NCBI GenBank assembly: GCA_035048495.1
Contig: CM068547.1
Coordinates: 35,509,289 to 35,573,288, forward strand
From: Euptelea pleiosperma
Lineage: Eukaryota; Streptophyta; Magnoliopsida; Ranunculales; Eupteleaceae
DNA length: 64,000 nt
Direction: 5' to 3'
In this document: positions 48,813-61,390 of the stretch, piece by piece
Layout of the letters: each line of letters begins with the position of its first letter
Position numbering within the stretch: position 1 is the stretch's first letter
The notes under the pieces: generated by a model
What the model saw: the letters and a program-made list of their open reading frames with translations, nothing else
Databases searched by the model: none
Told to the model about the DNA's origin: nothing
Program-made: the position numbers and the translations under genes

Positions 48813-51467
48813 GGTTGCGAAAAATTCACAAGTTATAAGCTTCGGAACGTAACACACAAACTGAGTCCAATTTGAGACGTTGATGCACGGATAGAGCTAA
48901 CTTGTTTCGACTGTCAAGAATCTTGTTCCAACACATCAAATGTGTTGAAACAATAGTAATGGAAGAGTTTGAGTCCAAAATAAGAGGTCTGGTTGCGAAA
49001 ATGTCACAAGTTATAGCCTTCGGAATATAACACACAAACTGAGTCCAATTTGAGACGTTGACGCATGGATGGAGCTAACTTGTTTCGACGGTCCCAAATC
49101 ATGTTCCAAGACTTAAAATCTGTTGAAAAAATAGTAATGGAAGAGTTAGAGTCCAATTACGAGGTGTGGTTGCGAAAAATTCACAAGTTATAAGCTTCGG
49201 AAGGTAACACACAAACTGAGTCCATTTTGAGACGTTGACGCACGGATGGAGCTAACTTGTTTCGACTGTCACGATTCTTGATCCAACAATTCAAATGTGT
49301 TGAAACAATGGTAATGGAAAAGATTTAGGCCAATTACGAGGTCCGATTGCGAAAAAGTCACAAGTTATAGGCTTCGGAATGTAACACACAAACTGAGTCC
49401 AATTTGAGACGTTGATGCACGGATTGAGCTAACTTGTTTCGACTGTCAAGAATCTTGTTCCAACACATCAAATGTGTTTAAACAATAGTAATGGACGAGT
49501 TTGAGTCCAATTACGAGGTCCGGTTGCGAAAATGTCACAAGTTATAGCCTTCGGAATATAACACACAAACTGAGTCCAATTTGAGACGTTGACGCATGGA
49601 TGGAGCTAACTTGTTTCGACGGTCCCAAATCATGTTCCAACATTTAAAATCTGTTGAAAAAATAGTAATGGAAGAGTTAGAGTCCAATTACGAGGTGTGG
49701 TTGCGAAAAATTCACAAGTTATAAGCTTCGGAACGTAACACACAAACTGAGTCCAATTTGAGACGTTGACGCACGGATGGAGCTAACTTGTTTCGACTGT
49801 CACGAATCTTGTTGCAACACTTCAAATGTGTTGAAACAATAGTAATGGAAGAGTTTGAGTCCAATTACGAGGTATGGTTGCGAAAAAGTCACAAGTTATA
49901 AGCTTCGGAATGTAATACACAAACTGAGTCCAATTTGAGACGTTGACGCACGGATGGAGCAAACTTGTTTCGACTGTCACGAATCTTGTCCCAACACTGC
50001 AAATGTGTTGAAACAATAGTAATGGAAGAATTCGAGTCTAATTACGAGGTCCGGTTGCGAAAAAGTCACAAGTTATAGGCTTCGGAATGTAACACACAAA
50101 CTGAGTCCAATTTGAGACGTTGATGCACGGATTGAGCTAACTTGTTTCGACTGTTAAGAATCTTATTCCAACACATCAAATGTGTTGAAACAATAGTAAT
50201 GGAAGAGTTTGAGTCCAATTACATGGTCCGATTGCTAAAAGCCCTTAAGTTATAGGCTTCGGAATGTAACAAACGAACTGAGTCCAATTTGAGACGTTGA
50301 CGCACGGATAGAGCTAACTTGTTTCGACGGTCCCAAATCATGTTCCAACACTTAAAATCTGTTGAAACAATTGTAATGGAAGAGTTTGAGTCAAATTACG
50401 AGCTCTGGTTGCGAAAACGTCACAAGTTATAGGCTTCGGAATGTAACACACAAACTGAGTCCAATTAGAGACATTGACGAACGGATGGAGCAAACTTCTT
50501 TCGACTGTCCGAATTTTGCTCCAACACTTCAAATGTGTTGAAACAATAGTAATGGAAGAGTTTGAGTCCAATTACGAGGTTCAGTTGCGAAAAAGTCACA
50601 AGTTATAGGCTTCGGAATGTAACACACAAACTGAGTCCAATTTGAGACGTTGATGCACGGATGGAGCTAACTTGTTTCGACTGTCAAGAATCTTGTTCCA
50701 ACACATCAAATGTGTTGAAACAATAGTAATGGAAGAGTTTGAGTCCAAAATAAGAGGTCTGGTTGCGAAAATGTCACAAGTTATAGCCTTCGGAATATAA
50801 CACACAAACTGAGTCCAATTTGAGACGTTGACGCATGGATGGAGCTAACTTGTTTCGACGGTCCCAAATCATGTTCCAAGACTTAAAATCTGTTGAAAAA
50901 ATAGTAATGGAAGAGTTAGAGTCCAATTACGAGGTGTGGTTGCGAAAAATTCACAAGTTATAGCTTCGGAAGGTAACACACAAACTGAGTCCAATTTGAG
51001 ACGTTGACGCACGGATGGAGCTAACTTGTTTCGACTGTCACGATTCTTGATCCAACAATTCAAATGTGTTGAAACAATGGTAATGGAAAAGATTTAGGCC
51101 AATTACGAGGTCCGATTGCGAAAAAGTCACAAGTTATAGGCTTCGGAATGTAACACACAAACTGAGTCCAATTTGAGACGTTGATGCACGGATTGAGCTA
51201 ACTTGTTTCGACTGTCAAGAATCTTGTTCCAACACATCAAATGTGTTGAAACAATAGTAATGGACGAGTTTGAGTCCAATTACGAGGTCCGGTTGCGAAA
51301 ATGTCACAAGTTATAGGCTTCGGAATATAACACACAAACTGAGTCCAATTTGAGACGTTGACGCATTGATGGAGCTAACTTGTTTCGACGGTCCCAAATC
51401 ATGTTCCAACACTTAAAATCTGTTTAAACAATAGTAATGGAATAGTTGGAGTCCAATTACGAGGTGT
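48813..51467. repeat. Type B HOR copy 9 (class X)
   Basis: Class X markers at about 49636 and 49812. It shares the one-base loss TTATAGCTTCGG (about 50960) with copy 5. One C is lost at about 50508. Confidence 0.88.
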
Positions 51468-54121
51468 GGTTGCGAAAAATTCACAAGTTATAAGCTTCGG
51501 AACGTAACACACAAACTGAGTCCAATTTGAGACGTTGATGCACGGATAGAGCTAACTTGTTTCGACTGTCAAGAATCTTGTTCCAACACATCAAATGTGT
51601 TGAAACAATAGTAATGGAAGAGTTTGAGTCCAAAATAAGAGGTCTGGTTGCGAAAATGTCACAAGTTATAGCCTTCGGAATATAACACACAAACTGAGTC
51701 CAATTTGAGACGTTGACGCATGGATGGAGCTAACTTGTTTCGACGGTCCCAAATCATGTTCCAAGACTTAAAATCTGTTGAAAAAATAGTAATGGAAGAG
51801 TTAGAGTCCAATTACGAGGTGTGGTTGCGAAAAATTCACAAGTTATAAGCTTCGGAAGGTAACACACAAACTGAGTCCATTTTGAGACGTTGACGCACGG
51901 ATGGAGCTAACTTGTTTCGACTGTCACGATTCTTGATCCAACAATTCAAATGTGTTGAAACAATGGTAATGGAAAAGATTTAGGCCAATTACGAGGTCCG
52001 ATTGCGAAAAAGTCACAAGTTATAGGCTTCGGAATGTAACACACAAACTGAGTCCAATTTGAGACGTTGATGCACGGATTGAGCTAACTTGTTTCGACTG
52101 TCAAGAATCTTGTTCCAACACATCAAATGTGTTTAAACAATAGTAATGGACGAGTTTGAGTCCAATTACGAGGTCCGGTTGCGAAAATGTCACAAGTTAT
52201 AGCCTTCGGAATATAACACACAAACTGAGTCCAATTTGAGACGTTGACGCATGGATGGAGCTAACTTGTTTCGACGGTCCCAAATCATGTTCCAACACTT
52301 AAAATCTGTTGAAAAAATAGTAATGGAAGAGTTAGAGTCCAATTACGAGGTGTGGTTGCGAAAAATTCACAAGTTATAAGCTTCGGAACGTAACACACAA
52401 ACTGAGTCCAATTTGAGACGTTGACGCACGGATGGAGCTAACTTGTTTCGACTGTCACGAATCTTGTTCCAACACTTCAAATGTGTTGAAACAATAGTAA
52501 TGGAAGAGTTTGAGTCCAATTACGAGGTATGGTTGCGAAAAAGTCACAAGTTATAAGCTTCGGAATGTAATACACAAACTGAGTCCAATTTGAGACGTTG
52601 ACGCACGGATGGAGCAAACTTGTTTCGACTGTCACGAATCTTGTCCCAACACTGCAAATGTGTTGAAACAATAGTAATGGAAGAATTCGAGTCTAATTAC
52701 GAGGTCCGGTTGCGAAAAAAGTCACAGTTATAGGCTTCGGAATGTAACACACAAACTGAGTCCAATTTGAGACGTTGATGCACGGATTGAGCTAACTTGT
52801 TTCGACTGTTAAGAATCTTATTCCAACACATCAAATGTGTTGAAACAATAGTAATGGAAGAGTTTGAGTCCAATTACATGGTCCGATTGCTAAAAGCCCT
52901 TAAGTTATAGGCTTCGGAATGTAACAAACGAACTGAGTCCAATTTGAGACGTTGACGCACGGATAGAGCTAACTTGTTTCGACGGTCCCAAATCATGTTC
53001 CAACACTTAAAATCTGTTGAAACAATTGTAATGGAAGAGTTTGAGTCAAATTACGAGCTCTGGTTGCGAAAACGTCACAAGTTATAGGCTTCGGAATGTA
53101 ACACACAAACTGAGTCCAATTAGAGACATTGACGAACGGATGGAGCAAACTTCTTCGACTGTCCCGAATTTTGCTCCAACACTTCAAATGTGTTGAAACA
53201 ATAGTAATGGAAGAGTTTGAGTCCAATTACGAGGTTCAGTTGCGAAAAAGTCACAAGTTATAGGCTTCGGAATGTAACACACAAACTGAGTCCAATTTGA
53301 GACGTTGATGCACGGATGGAGCTAACTTGTTTCGACTGTCAAGAATCTTGTTCCAATACATCAAATGTGTTGAAACAATAGTAATGGAAGAGTTTGAGTC
53401 CAAAATAAGAGGTCCGGTGCGAAAATGTCACAAGTTATAGCCTTCGGAATATAACACACAAACTGAGTCCAATTTGAGACGTTGATGCACGGATTGAGCT
53501 AACTTGTTTCGACGGTCCCAAATCATGTTCCAACACTTAAAATCTGTTGAAAAAATAGTAATGGAAGAGTTAGAGTCCAATTACGAGGTGTGGTTGCGAA
53601 AAATTCACAAGTTATAAGCTTCGGAACGTAACACACAAACTGAGTCCAATTTGAGACGTTGACGCACGGATGGAGCTAACTTGTTTCGACTGTCACGATT
53701 CTTGATCCAACAATTCAAATGTGTTGAAACAATGGTAATGGAAAAGATTTAGGCCAATTACGAGGTCCGATTGCGAAAAAGTCACAAGTTATAGGCTTCG
53801 GAATGTAACACACAAACTGAGTCCAATTTGAGACGTTGATGCACGGATTGAGCTAACTTGTTTCGACTGTCAAGAATCTTGTTCCAACACATCAAATGTG
53901 TTGAAACAATAGTAATGGACGAGTTTGAGTCCAATTACGAGGTCCGGTTGCGAAAATGTCACAAGTTATAGGCTTCGGAATATAACACACAAACTGAGTC
54001 CAATTTGAGACGTTGACGCATTGATGGAGCTAACTTGTTTCGACGGTCCCAAATCATGTTCCAACACTTAAAATCTGTTTAAACAATAGTAATGGAATAG
54101 TTGGAGTCCAATTACGAGGTG
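51468..54121. repeat. Type B HOR copy 10 (class Y)
   Basis: Class Y markers at about 52296, 52468 and 53492. Scattered one-base changes occur at about 52716, 53154 and 53417. Confidence 0.86.
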
Positions 54122-56778
54122 TGGTTGCGAAAAATCACAAGTTATAAGCTTCGGAACGTAACACACAAACTGAGTCCAATTTGAGACGTTGATGCACGGA
54201 TAGAGCTAACTTGTTTCGACTGTCAAGAATCTTGTTCCAACACATCAAATGTGTTGAAACAATAGTAATGGAAGAGTTTGAGTCCAAAATAAGAGGTCTG
54301 GTTGCGAAAATGTCACAAGTTATAGCCTTCGGAATATAACACACAAACTGAGTCCAATTTGAGACGTTGACGCATGGATGGAGCTAACTTGTTTCGACGG
54401 TCCCAAATCATGTTCCAAGACTTAAAATCTGTTGAAAAAATAGTAATGGAAGAGTTAGAGTCCAATTACGAGGTGTGGTTGCGAAAAATTCACAAGTTAT
54501 AAGCTTCGGAAGGTAACACACAAACTGAGTCCATTTTGAGACGTTGACGCACGGATGGAGCTAACTTGTTTCGACTGTCACGATTCTTGATCCAACAATT
54601 CAAATGTGTTGAAACAATGGTAATGGAAAAGATTTAGGCCAATTACGAGGTCCGATTGCGAAAAAGTCACAAGTTATAGGCTTCGGAATGTAACACACAA
54701 ACTGAGTCCAATTTGAGACGTTGATGCACGGATTGAGCTAACTTGTTTCGACTGTCAAGAATCTTGTTCCAACACATCAAATGTGTTTAAACAATAGTAA
54801 TGGACGAGTTTGAGTCCAATTACGAGGTCCGGTTGCGAAAATGTCACAAGTTATAGCCTTCGGAATATAACACACAAACTGAGTCCAATTTGAGACGTTG
54901 ACGCATGGATGGAGCTAACTTGTTTCGACGGTCCCAAATCATGTTCCAACACTTAAATCTGTTGAAAAAATAGTAATGGAAGAGTTAGAGTCCAATTACG
55001 AGGTGTGGTTGCGAAAAATTCACAAGTTATAAGCTTCGGAACGTAACACACAAACTGAGTCCAATTTGAGACGTTGACGCACGGATGGAGCTAACTTGTT
55101 TCGACTGTCACGAATCTTGTTCCAACACTTCAAATGTGTTGAAACAATAGTAATGGAAGAGTTTGAGTCCAATTACGAGGTATGGTTGCGAAAAAGTCAC
55201 AAGTTATAAGCTTCGGAATGTAATACACAAACTGAGTCCAATTTGAGACGTTGACGCACGGATGGAGCAAACTTGTTTCGACTGTCACGAATCTTGTCCC
55301 AACACTGCAAATGTGTTGAAACAATAGTAATGGAAGAATTCGAGTCTAATTACGAGGTCCGGTTGCGAAAAAGTCACAAGTTATAGGCTTCGGAATGTAA
55401 CACACAAGCTGAGTCCAATTTGAGACGTTGATGCACGGATTGAGCTAACTTGTTTCGACTGTTAAGAATCTTATTCCAACACATCAAATGTGTTGAAAAA
55501 ATAGTAATGGAAGAGTTTGAGTCCAATTACATGGTCCGATTGCTAAAAGCCCTTAAGTTATAGGCTTCGGAATGTAACAAACGAACTGAGTCCAATTTGA
55601 GACGTTGACGCACGGATAGAGCTAACTTGTTTCGACGGTCCCAAATCATGTTCCAACACTTAAAATCTGTTGAAACAATTGTAATGGAAGAGTTTGAGTC
55701 AAATTACGAGCTCTGGTTGCGAAAACGTCACAAGTTATAGGCTTCGGAATGTAACACACAACTGAGTCCAATTAGAGACATTGACGAACGGATGGAGCAA
55801 ACTTCTTTCGACTGTCCCGAATTTTGCTCCAACACTTCAAATGTGTTGAAACAATAGTAATGGAAGAGTTTGAGTCCAATTACGAGGTTCAGTTGCGAAA
55901 AAGTCACAAGTTATAGGCTTCGGAATGTAACACACAAACTGAGTCCAATTTGAGACGTTGATGCACGGATGGAGCTAACTTGTTTCGACTGTCAAGAATC
56001 TTGTTCCAATACATCAAATGTGTTGAAACAATAGTAATGGAAGAGTTTGAGTCCAAAATAAGAGGTCCGGTTGCGAAAATGTCACAAGTTATAGCCTTCG
56101 GAATATAACACACAAACTGAGTCCAATTTGAGACGTTGATGCACGGATTGAGCTAACTTGTTTCGACGGTCCCAAATCATGTTCCAACACTTAAAATCTG
56201 TTGAAAAAATAGTAATGGAAGAGTTAGAGTCCAATTACGAGGTGTGGTTGCGAAAAATTCACAAGTTATAAGCTTCGGAACGTAACCACACAAACTGAGT
56301 CCAATTTGAGACGTTGACGCACGGATGGAGCTAACTTGTTTCGACTGTCACGATTCTTGATCCAACAATTCAAATGTGTTGAAACAATGGTAATGGAAGA
56401 GATTTAGGCCAATTACGAGGTCCGATTGCGAAAAAGTCACAAGTTATAGGCTTCGGAATGTAACACACAAACTGAGTCCAATTTGAGACGTTGATGCACG
56501 GATTGAGCTAACTTGTTTCGACTGTCAAGAATCTTGTTCCAACACATCAAATGTGTTGAAACAATACTAATGGACGAGTTTGAGTCCAATTACGAGGTCC
56601 GGTTGCGAAAATGTCACAAGTTATAGGCTTCGGAATATAACACACAAACTGAGTCCAATTTGAGACGTTGACGCATGGATGGAGCTAACTTGTTTCGACG
56701 GTCCCAAATCATGTTCCAACACTTAAAATCTGTTTAAACAATAGTAATGGAATAGTTTGGAATCCAATTACGAGGTGT
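54122..56778. repeat. Type B HOR copy 11 (class Y), passing into type A
   Basis: Class Y through about 56.2 kb, including the hybrid at about 56144. From about 56396 the monomers show the type A word GGAAGAGATT, so the B to A change is inside this copy. A second Y in a row breaks the X-Y alternation. Confidence 0.8.
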
Positions 56779-57141
56779 GGTTGCGAAAAATTCACAAGTT
56801 ATAAGCTTCGGAACGTAACACACAAACTGAGTCCAATTTGAGACGTTGATGCACGGATGGAGCTAACTTGTTTCGACTGTCAAGAATATTGTTCCAACAC
56901 ATCAAATGTGTTTAAACAATAGTAATGGACGAGTATGAGTCCAATTACGAGGTTCGGTTGCGAAAATGTCACAAGTTATAGCCTTCGGAATATAACACAC
57001 AAACTGAGTCCAATTTGAGACGTTGACGCATGGATGGAGCTAACTTGTTTCGACGGTCCCAAATCATGTTCCAACACTTAAAATCTGTTGAAAAAATAGT
57101 AATGGAAGAGTTAGAGTCCAATTACGAGGTGTGGTTGCGAA
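56779..57141. repeat. Two monomers linking type B to type A
   Basis: Two satellite monomers between the end of the last type B register and the start of the type A block that repeats the window start. Confidence 0.75.
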
Positions 57142-59443
57142 AAATTCACAAGTTATAAGCTTCGGAACGTAACACACAAACTGAGTCCAATTTGAGACGT
57201 TGACGCACGGATGGAGCTAACTTGTTTCGACTGTCACGATTCTTGATCCAACAATTCAAATGTGTTGAAACAATGGTAATGGAAGAGATTTAGGCCAATT
57301 ACGAGTTTCGATTGCGAAAAAGTCACAAGTTATAGGCTTCGGAATGTAACACACAAACTGAGTCCAATTTGAGACGTTGATGCACGGATTGAGCTAACTT
57401 GTTTCGACTGTCAAGAATCTTGTTCGAACACATCAAATGTGTTGAAACAATAGTAATGGAAGAGTTTGAGTCCAATTACATGGTCCGATTGCTAAAAGCC
57501 CTTAAGTTATAGGCTTCGGAATGTAACAAACGAACTGAGTCCAATTTGAGACGTTGACGCACGGATAGAGCTAACTTATTTTCGACGGTCCCAAATCATG
57601 TTCCAACGATTAAAATCTGTTTGAAACAATTGTAATGGAAGAGTTTGAGTCAAATTACGAGCTCTGGTTGCGAAAACGTCACAAGTTATAGGCTTTGGAA
57701 TGTAACACACAAACTGAGTCCAATTAGAGACATTGACGAACGGATGGAGCAAACTTCTTTCGACTGTCCCGAATTTTACTCCAACACTTCAAATGTGTTG
57801 AAACAATAGTAATAGAAGAGTTTGAGTCCAATTACGAGGTCCAGTTGCGAAAAAGTCACAAGTTATAGGCTTCGGAATGTAACACACAAACTGAGTCCAA
57901 TCTGAGACGTTGATGCACGGATGGAGCTAACTTGTTTCGACTGTCAAGAATCTTGTTCCAATACATCAAATCTGTTGAAACAATAGTAATGGAAGAGTTT
58001 GAGTCCAAAATAAGAGGTCCGGTTGCGAAAATGTCACAAGTTATAGCCTTCGGAATAAACACACAAACTGAGTCCAATTTGAGACGTTGACGCATGGATG
58101 GAGCTAACTTGTTTCGACGGTCCCAAATCATGTTCCAACACTTAAAATCTGTTGAAACAATAGTAATGGAAAAGTTGGAGTCCAATTACGAGGTGTGGTT
58201 GCGAAAAATTCACAAGTTATAAGCTTCGGAACATAACACACAAACTGAGTCCAATTTGAGACGTTGACGCACGGATGGAGCTAACTAGTTTCGACTGTCA
58301 CGAATCTTGTTCCAACACTTCAAATGTGTTGAAACAATAGTAATGGAAGAGTTTGAGTCCAATTACGAGGTCCGGTTGCGAAAAAGTCACAAGTTATGGG
58401 CTTCGGAAGGTAATACACACACTGAGTCCAATTTGAGACGTTGACGCACGGATGGAGCAAACTTCTTTCGACTGTCAAGAATCTTGTCCCAACGCTGCAA
58501 CTGTGTTGAAACAATAGTAATTGAAGAGTTGGAGTCCAATTACGAGGTCTGGTTGCGAAAAATTCACAAGTTATAAGCTTCGGAACGTAACACACAAACT
58601 GAGTCCAATTTGAGACGTTGAAGCACGGATGGAGCTAACTTGTTTCGACTGTCACGATTCTTGATCCAACAATTCAAATGTGTTGAAACAATGGTAATGG
58701 AAGAGATTTAGGCCAATTACGAGGTCCGATTGCGAAAAAGTCACAAGTTATAGGCTTCGGAATGTAACACACAAACTGAGTCCAATTTGAGACGTTGATG
58801 CACGGATTGAGCTAACTTGTTTCGACTGTCAAGAATCTTGTTCCAACACATCAAATGTGTTGAAACAATAGTAATGGACGAGTTTGAGTCCAATTACGAG
58901 GTCCGGTTGCGAAACTGTCACAAGTTATAGGCTTCGGAATATAACACACAAACTGAGTCCAATTTGAGACGTTGACGCATTGATGGAGCTAACTTGTTTC
59001 GACGGTCCCAAATCATGTTCCAACACTTAAAATCTGTTTAAACAATAGTAATTGAAGAGTTGGAGTCCAATTACGAGGTGTGGTTGCGAAAAATTCACAA
59101 GTTATAAGCTTCGGAACGTAACACACAAACTGAGTCCAATTTGAGACGTTGATGCACGGATGGAGCTAACTTGTTTCGACTGTCAAGAATCTTGTTCCAA
59201 CACATCAAATGTGTTGAAACAATAGTAATGGAAGAGTTTGAGTCCAAAATAAGAGGTCTGGTTGCGAAAATGTCACAAGTTATAGCCTTCGGAATATAAC
59301 ACACAAACTGAGTCCAATTTGAGACGTTGACGCATGGATGGAGCTAACTTGTTTCGACGGTCCCAAATCATGTTCCAACACTTAAAATCTGTTGAAAAAA
59401 TAGTAATGGAAGAGTTAGAGTCCAATTACGAGGTGGTTGCGAA
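57142..59443. repeat. Type A HOR copy, right block 1 (13 monomers)
   Basis: Matches 1-2301 almost base for base at an offset of 57,141, apart from a few single-base indels (for example TTATTTTCG at about 57579, CTGTTTGAAAC at about 57618 and GGAATAAAC at about 58053). Confidence 0.9.
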
Positions 59444-61390
59444 AAATTCACAAGTTATAAGCTTCGGAACGTAACACACAAACTGAGTCCAATTTGAGAC
59501 GTTGACGCACGGATGGAGCTAACTTGTTTCGAATGTCACGATTCTTGATCCAACAATTCAAATGTGTTGAAACAATGGTAATGGAAGAGATTTAGGCCAA
59601 TTACGAGTTCCGATTGCGAAAAAGTCACAAGTTATAGGCTTCGGAATGTAACACACAAACTGAGTCCAATTTGAGACGTTGATGCACGGATTGAGCTAAC
59701 TTGTTTCGACTGTCAAGAATCTTGTTCGAACACATCAAATGTGTTGAAACAATAGTAATGGAAGAGTTTGAGTCCAATTACATGGTCCGATTGCTAAAAG
59801 CCTTAAGTTATAGGCTTCGGAATGTAACAAACGAACTGAGTCCAATTTGAGACGTTGACGCACGGATAGAGCTAACTTATTTCGACGGTCCCAAATCATG
59901 TTCCAACGATTAAAATCTGTTGAAACAATTGTAATGGAAGAGTTGGAGTCAAATTACGAGCTCTGGTTGCGAAAACGTCACAAGTTATAGGCTTTGGAAT
60001 GTAACACACAAACTGAGTCCAATTAGAGACATTGACGAACGGATGGAGCAAACTTCTTTCGACTGTCCCGAATTTTACTCCAACACTTCAAATGTGTTGA
60101 AACAATAGTAATGGAAGAGTTTGAGTCCAATTACGAGGTCCAGTTGCGAAAAAGTCACAAGTTATAGGCTTTGGAATGTAACACACAAACTGAGTCCAAT
60201 CTGAGACGTTGATGCACGGATGGAGCTAACTTGTTTCGACTGTCAAGAATCTTGTTCCAATACATCAAATCTGTTGAAACAATAGTAATGGAAGAGTTTG
60301 AGTCCAAAATAAGAGGTCCGGTTGCGAAAATGTCACAAGTTATAGCCTTCGGAATATAACACACAAACTGAGTCCAATTTGAGACGTTGACGCATGGATG
60401 GAGCTAACTTGTTTCGACGGTCCCAAATCATGTTCCAACACTTAAAATCTGTTGAAACAATAGTAATGGAAGAGTTGGAGTCCAATTACGAGGTGTGGTT
60501 GCGAAAAATTCACAAGTTATAAGCTTCGGAACATAACACACAAACTGAGTCCAATTTGAGACGTTGACGCACGGATGGAGCTAACTAGTTTCGACTGTCA
60601 CGAATCTTGTTCCAACACTTCAAATGTGTTGAAACAATAGTAATGGAAGAGTTTGAGTCCAATTACGAGGTCCGGTTGCGAAAAAGTCTCAAGTTATGGG
60701 CTTCGGAAGGTAATACACACACTGAGTCCAATTTGAGACGTTGACGCACGGATGGAGCAAACTTCTTTCGACTGTCAAGAATCTTGTCCCAACACTGCAA
60801 ATGTGTTGAAACAATAGTAATTGAAGAGTTGGAGTCCAATTACGAGGTCTGGTTGCGAAAAATTCACAAGTTATAAGCTTCGGAACGTAACACACAAACT
60901 GAGTCCAATTTGAGACGTTGACGCACGGATGGAGCTAACTTGTTTCGACTGTCACGATTCTTGATCCAACAATTCAAATGTGTTGAAACAATGGTAATGG
61001 AAGAGATTTAGGCCAATTACGAGGTCCGATTGCGAAAAAGTCACAAGTTATAGGCTTCGGAATGTAACACACAAACTGAGTCCAATTTGAGACGTTGATG
61101 CACGGATTGAGCTAACTTGTTTCGACTGTCAAGAATCTTGTTCCAACACATCAAATGTGTTTAAACAATAGTAATGGACGAGTTTGAGTCCAATTACGAG
61201 GTCCGGTTGCGAAAATGTCACAAGTTATAGCCTTCGGAATATAACACACAAACTGAGTCCAATTTGAGACGTTGACGCATGGATGGAGCTAACTTGTTTC
61301 GACGGTCCCAAATCATGTTCCAACACTTAAAATCTGTTGAAAAAATAGTAATGGAAGAGTTAGAGTCCAATTACGAGGTGTGGTTGCGAA
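59444..61390. repeat. Type A HOR copy, right block 2 (11 monomers, 1947 bp)
   Basis: Follows the left copy at 2302 onward to about 61.14 kb, then skips ahead, so it is two monomers shorter than its left counterpart. Confidence 0.82.
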
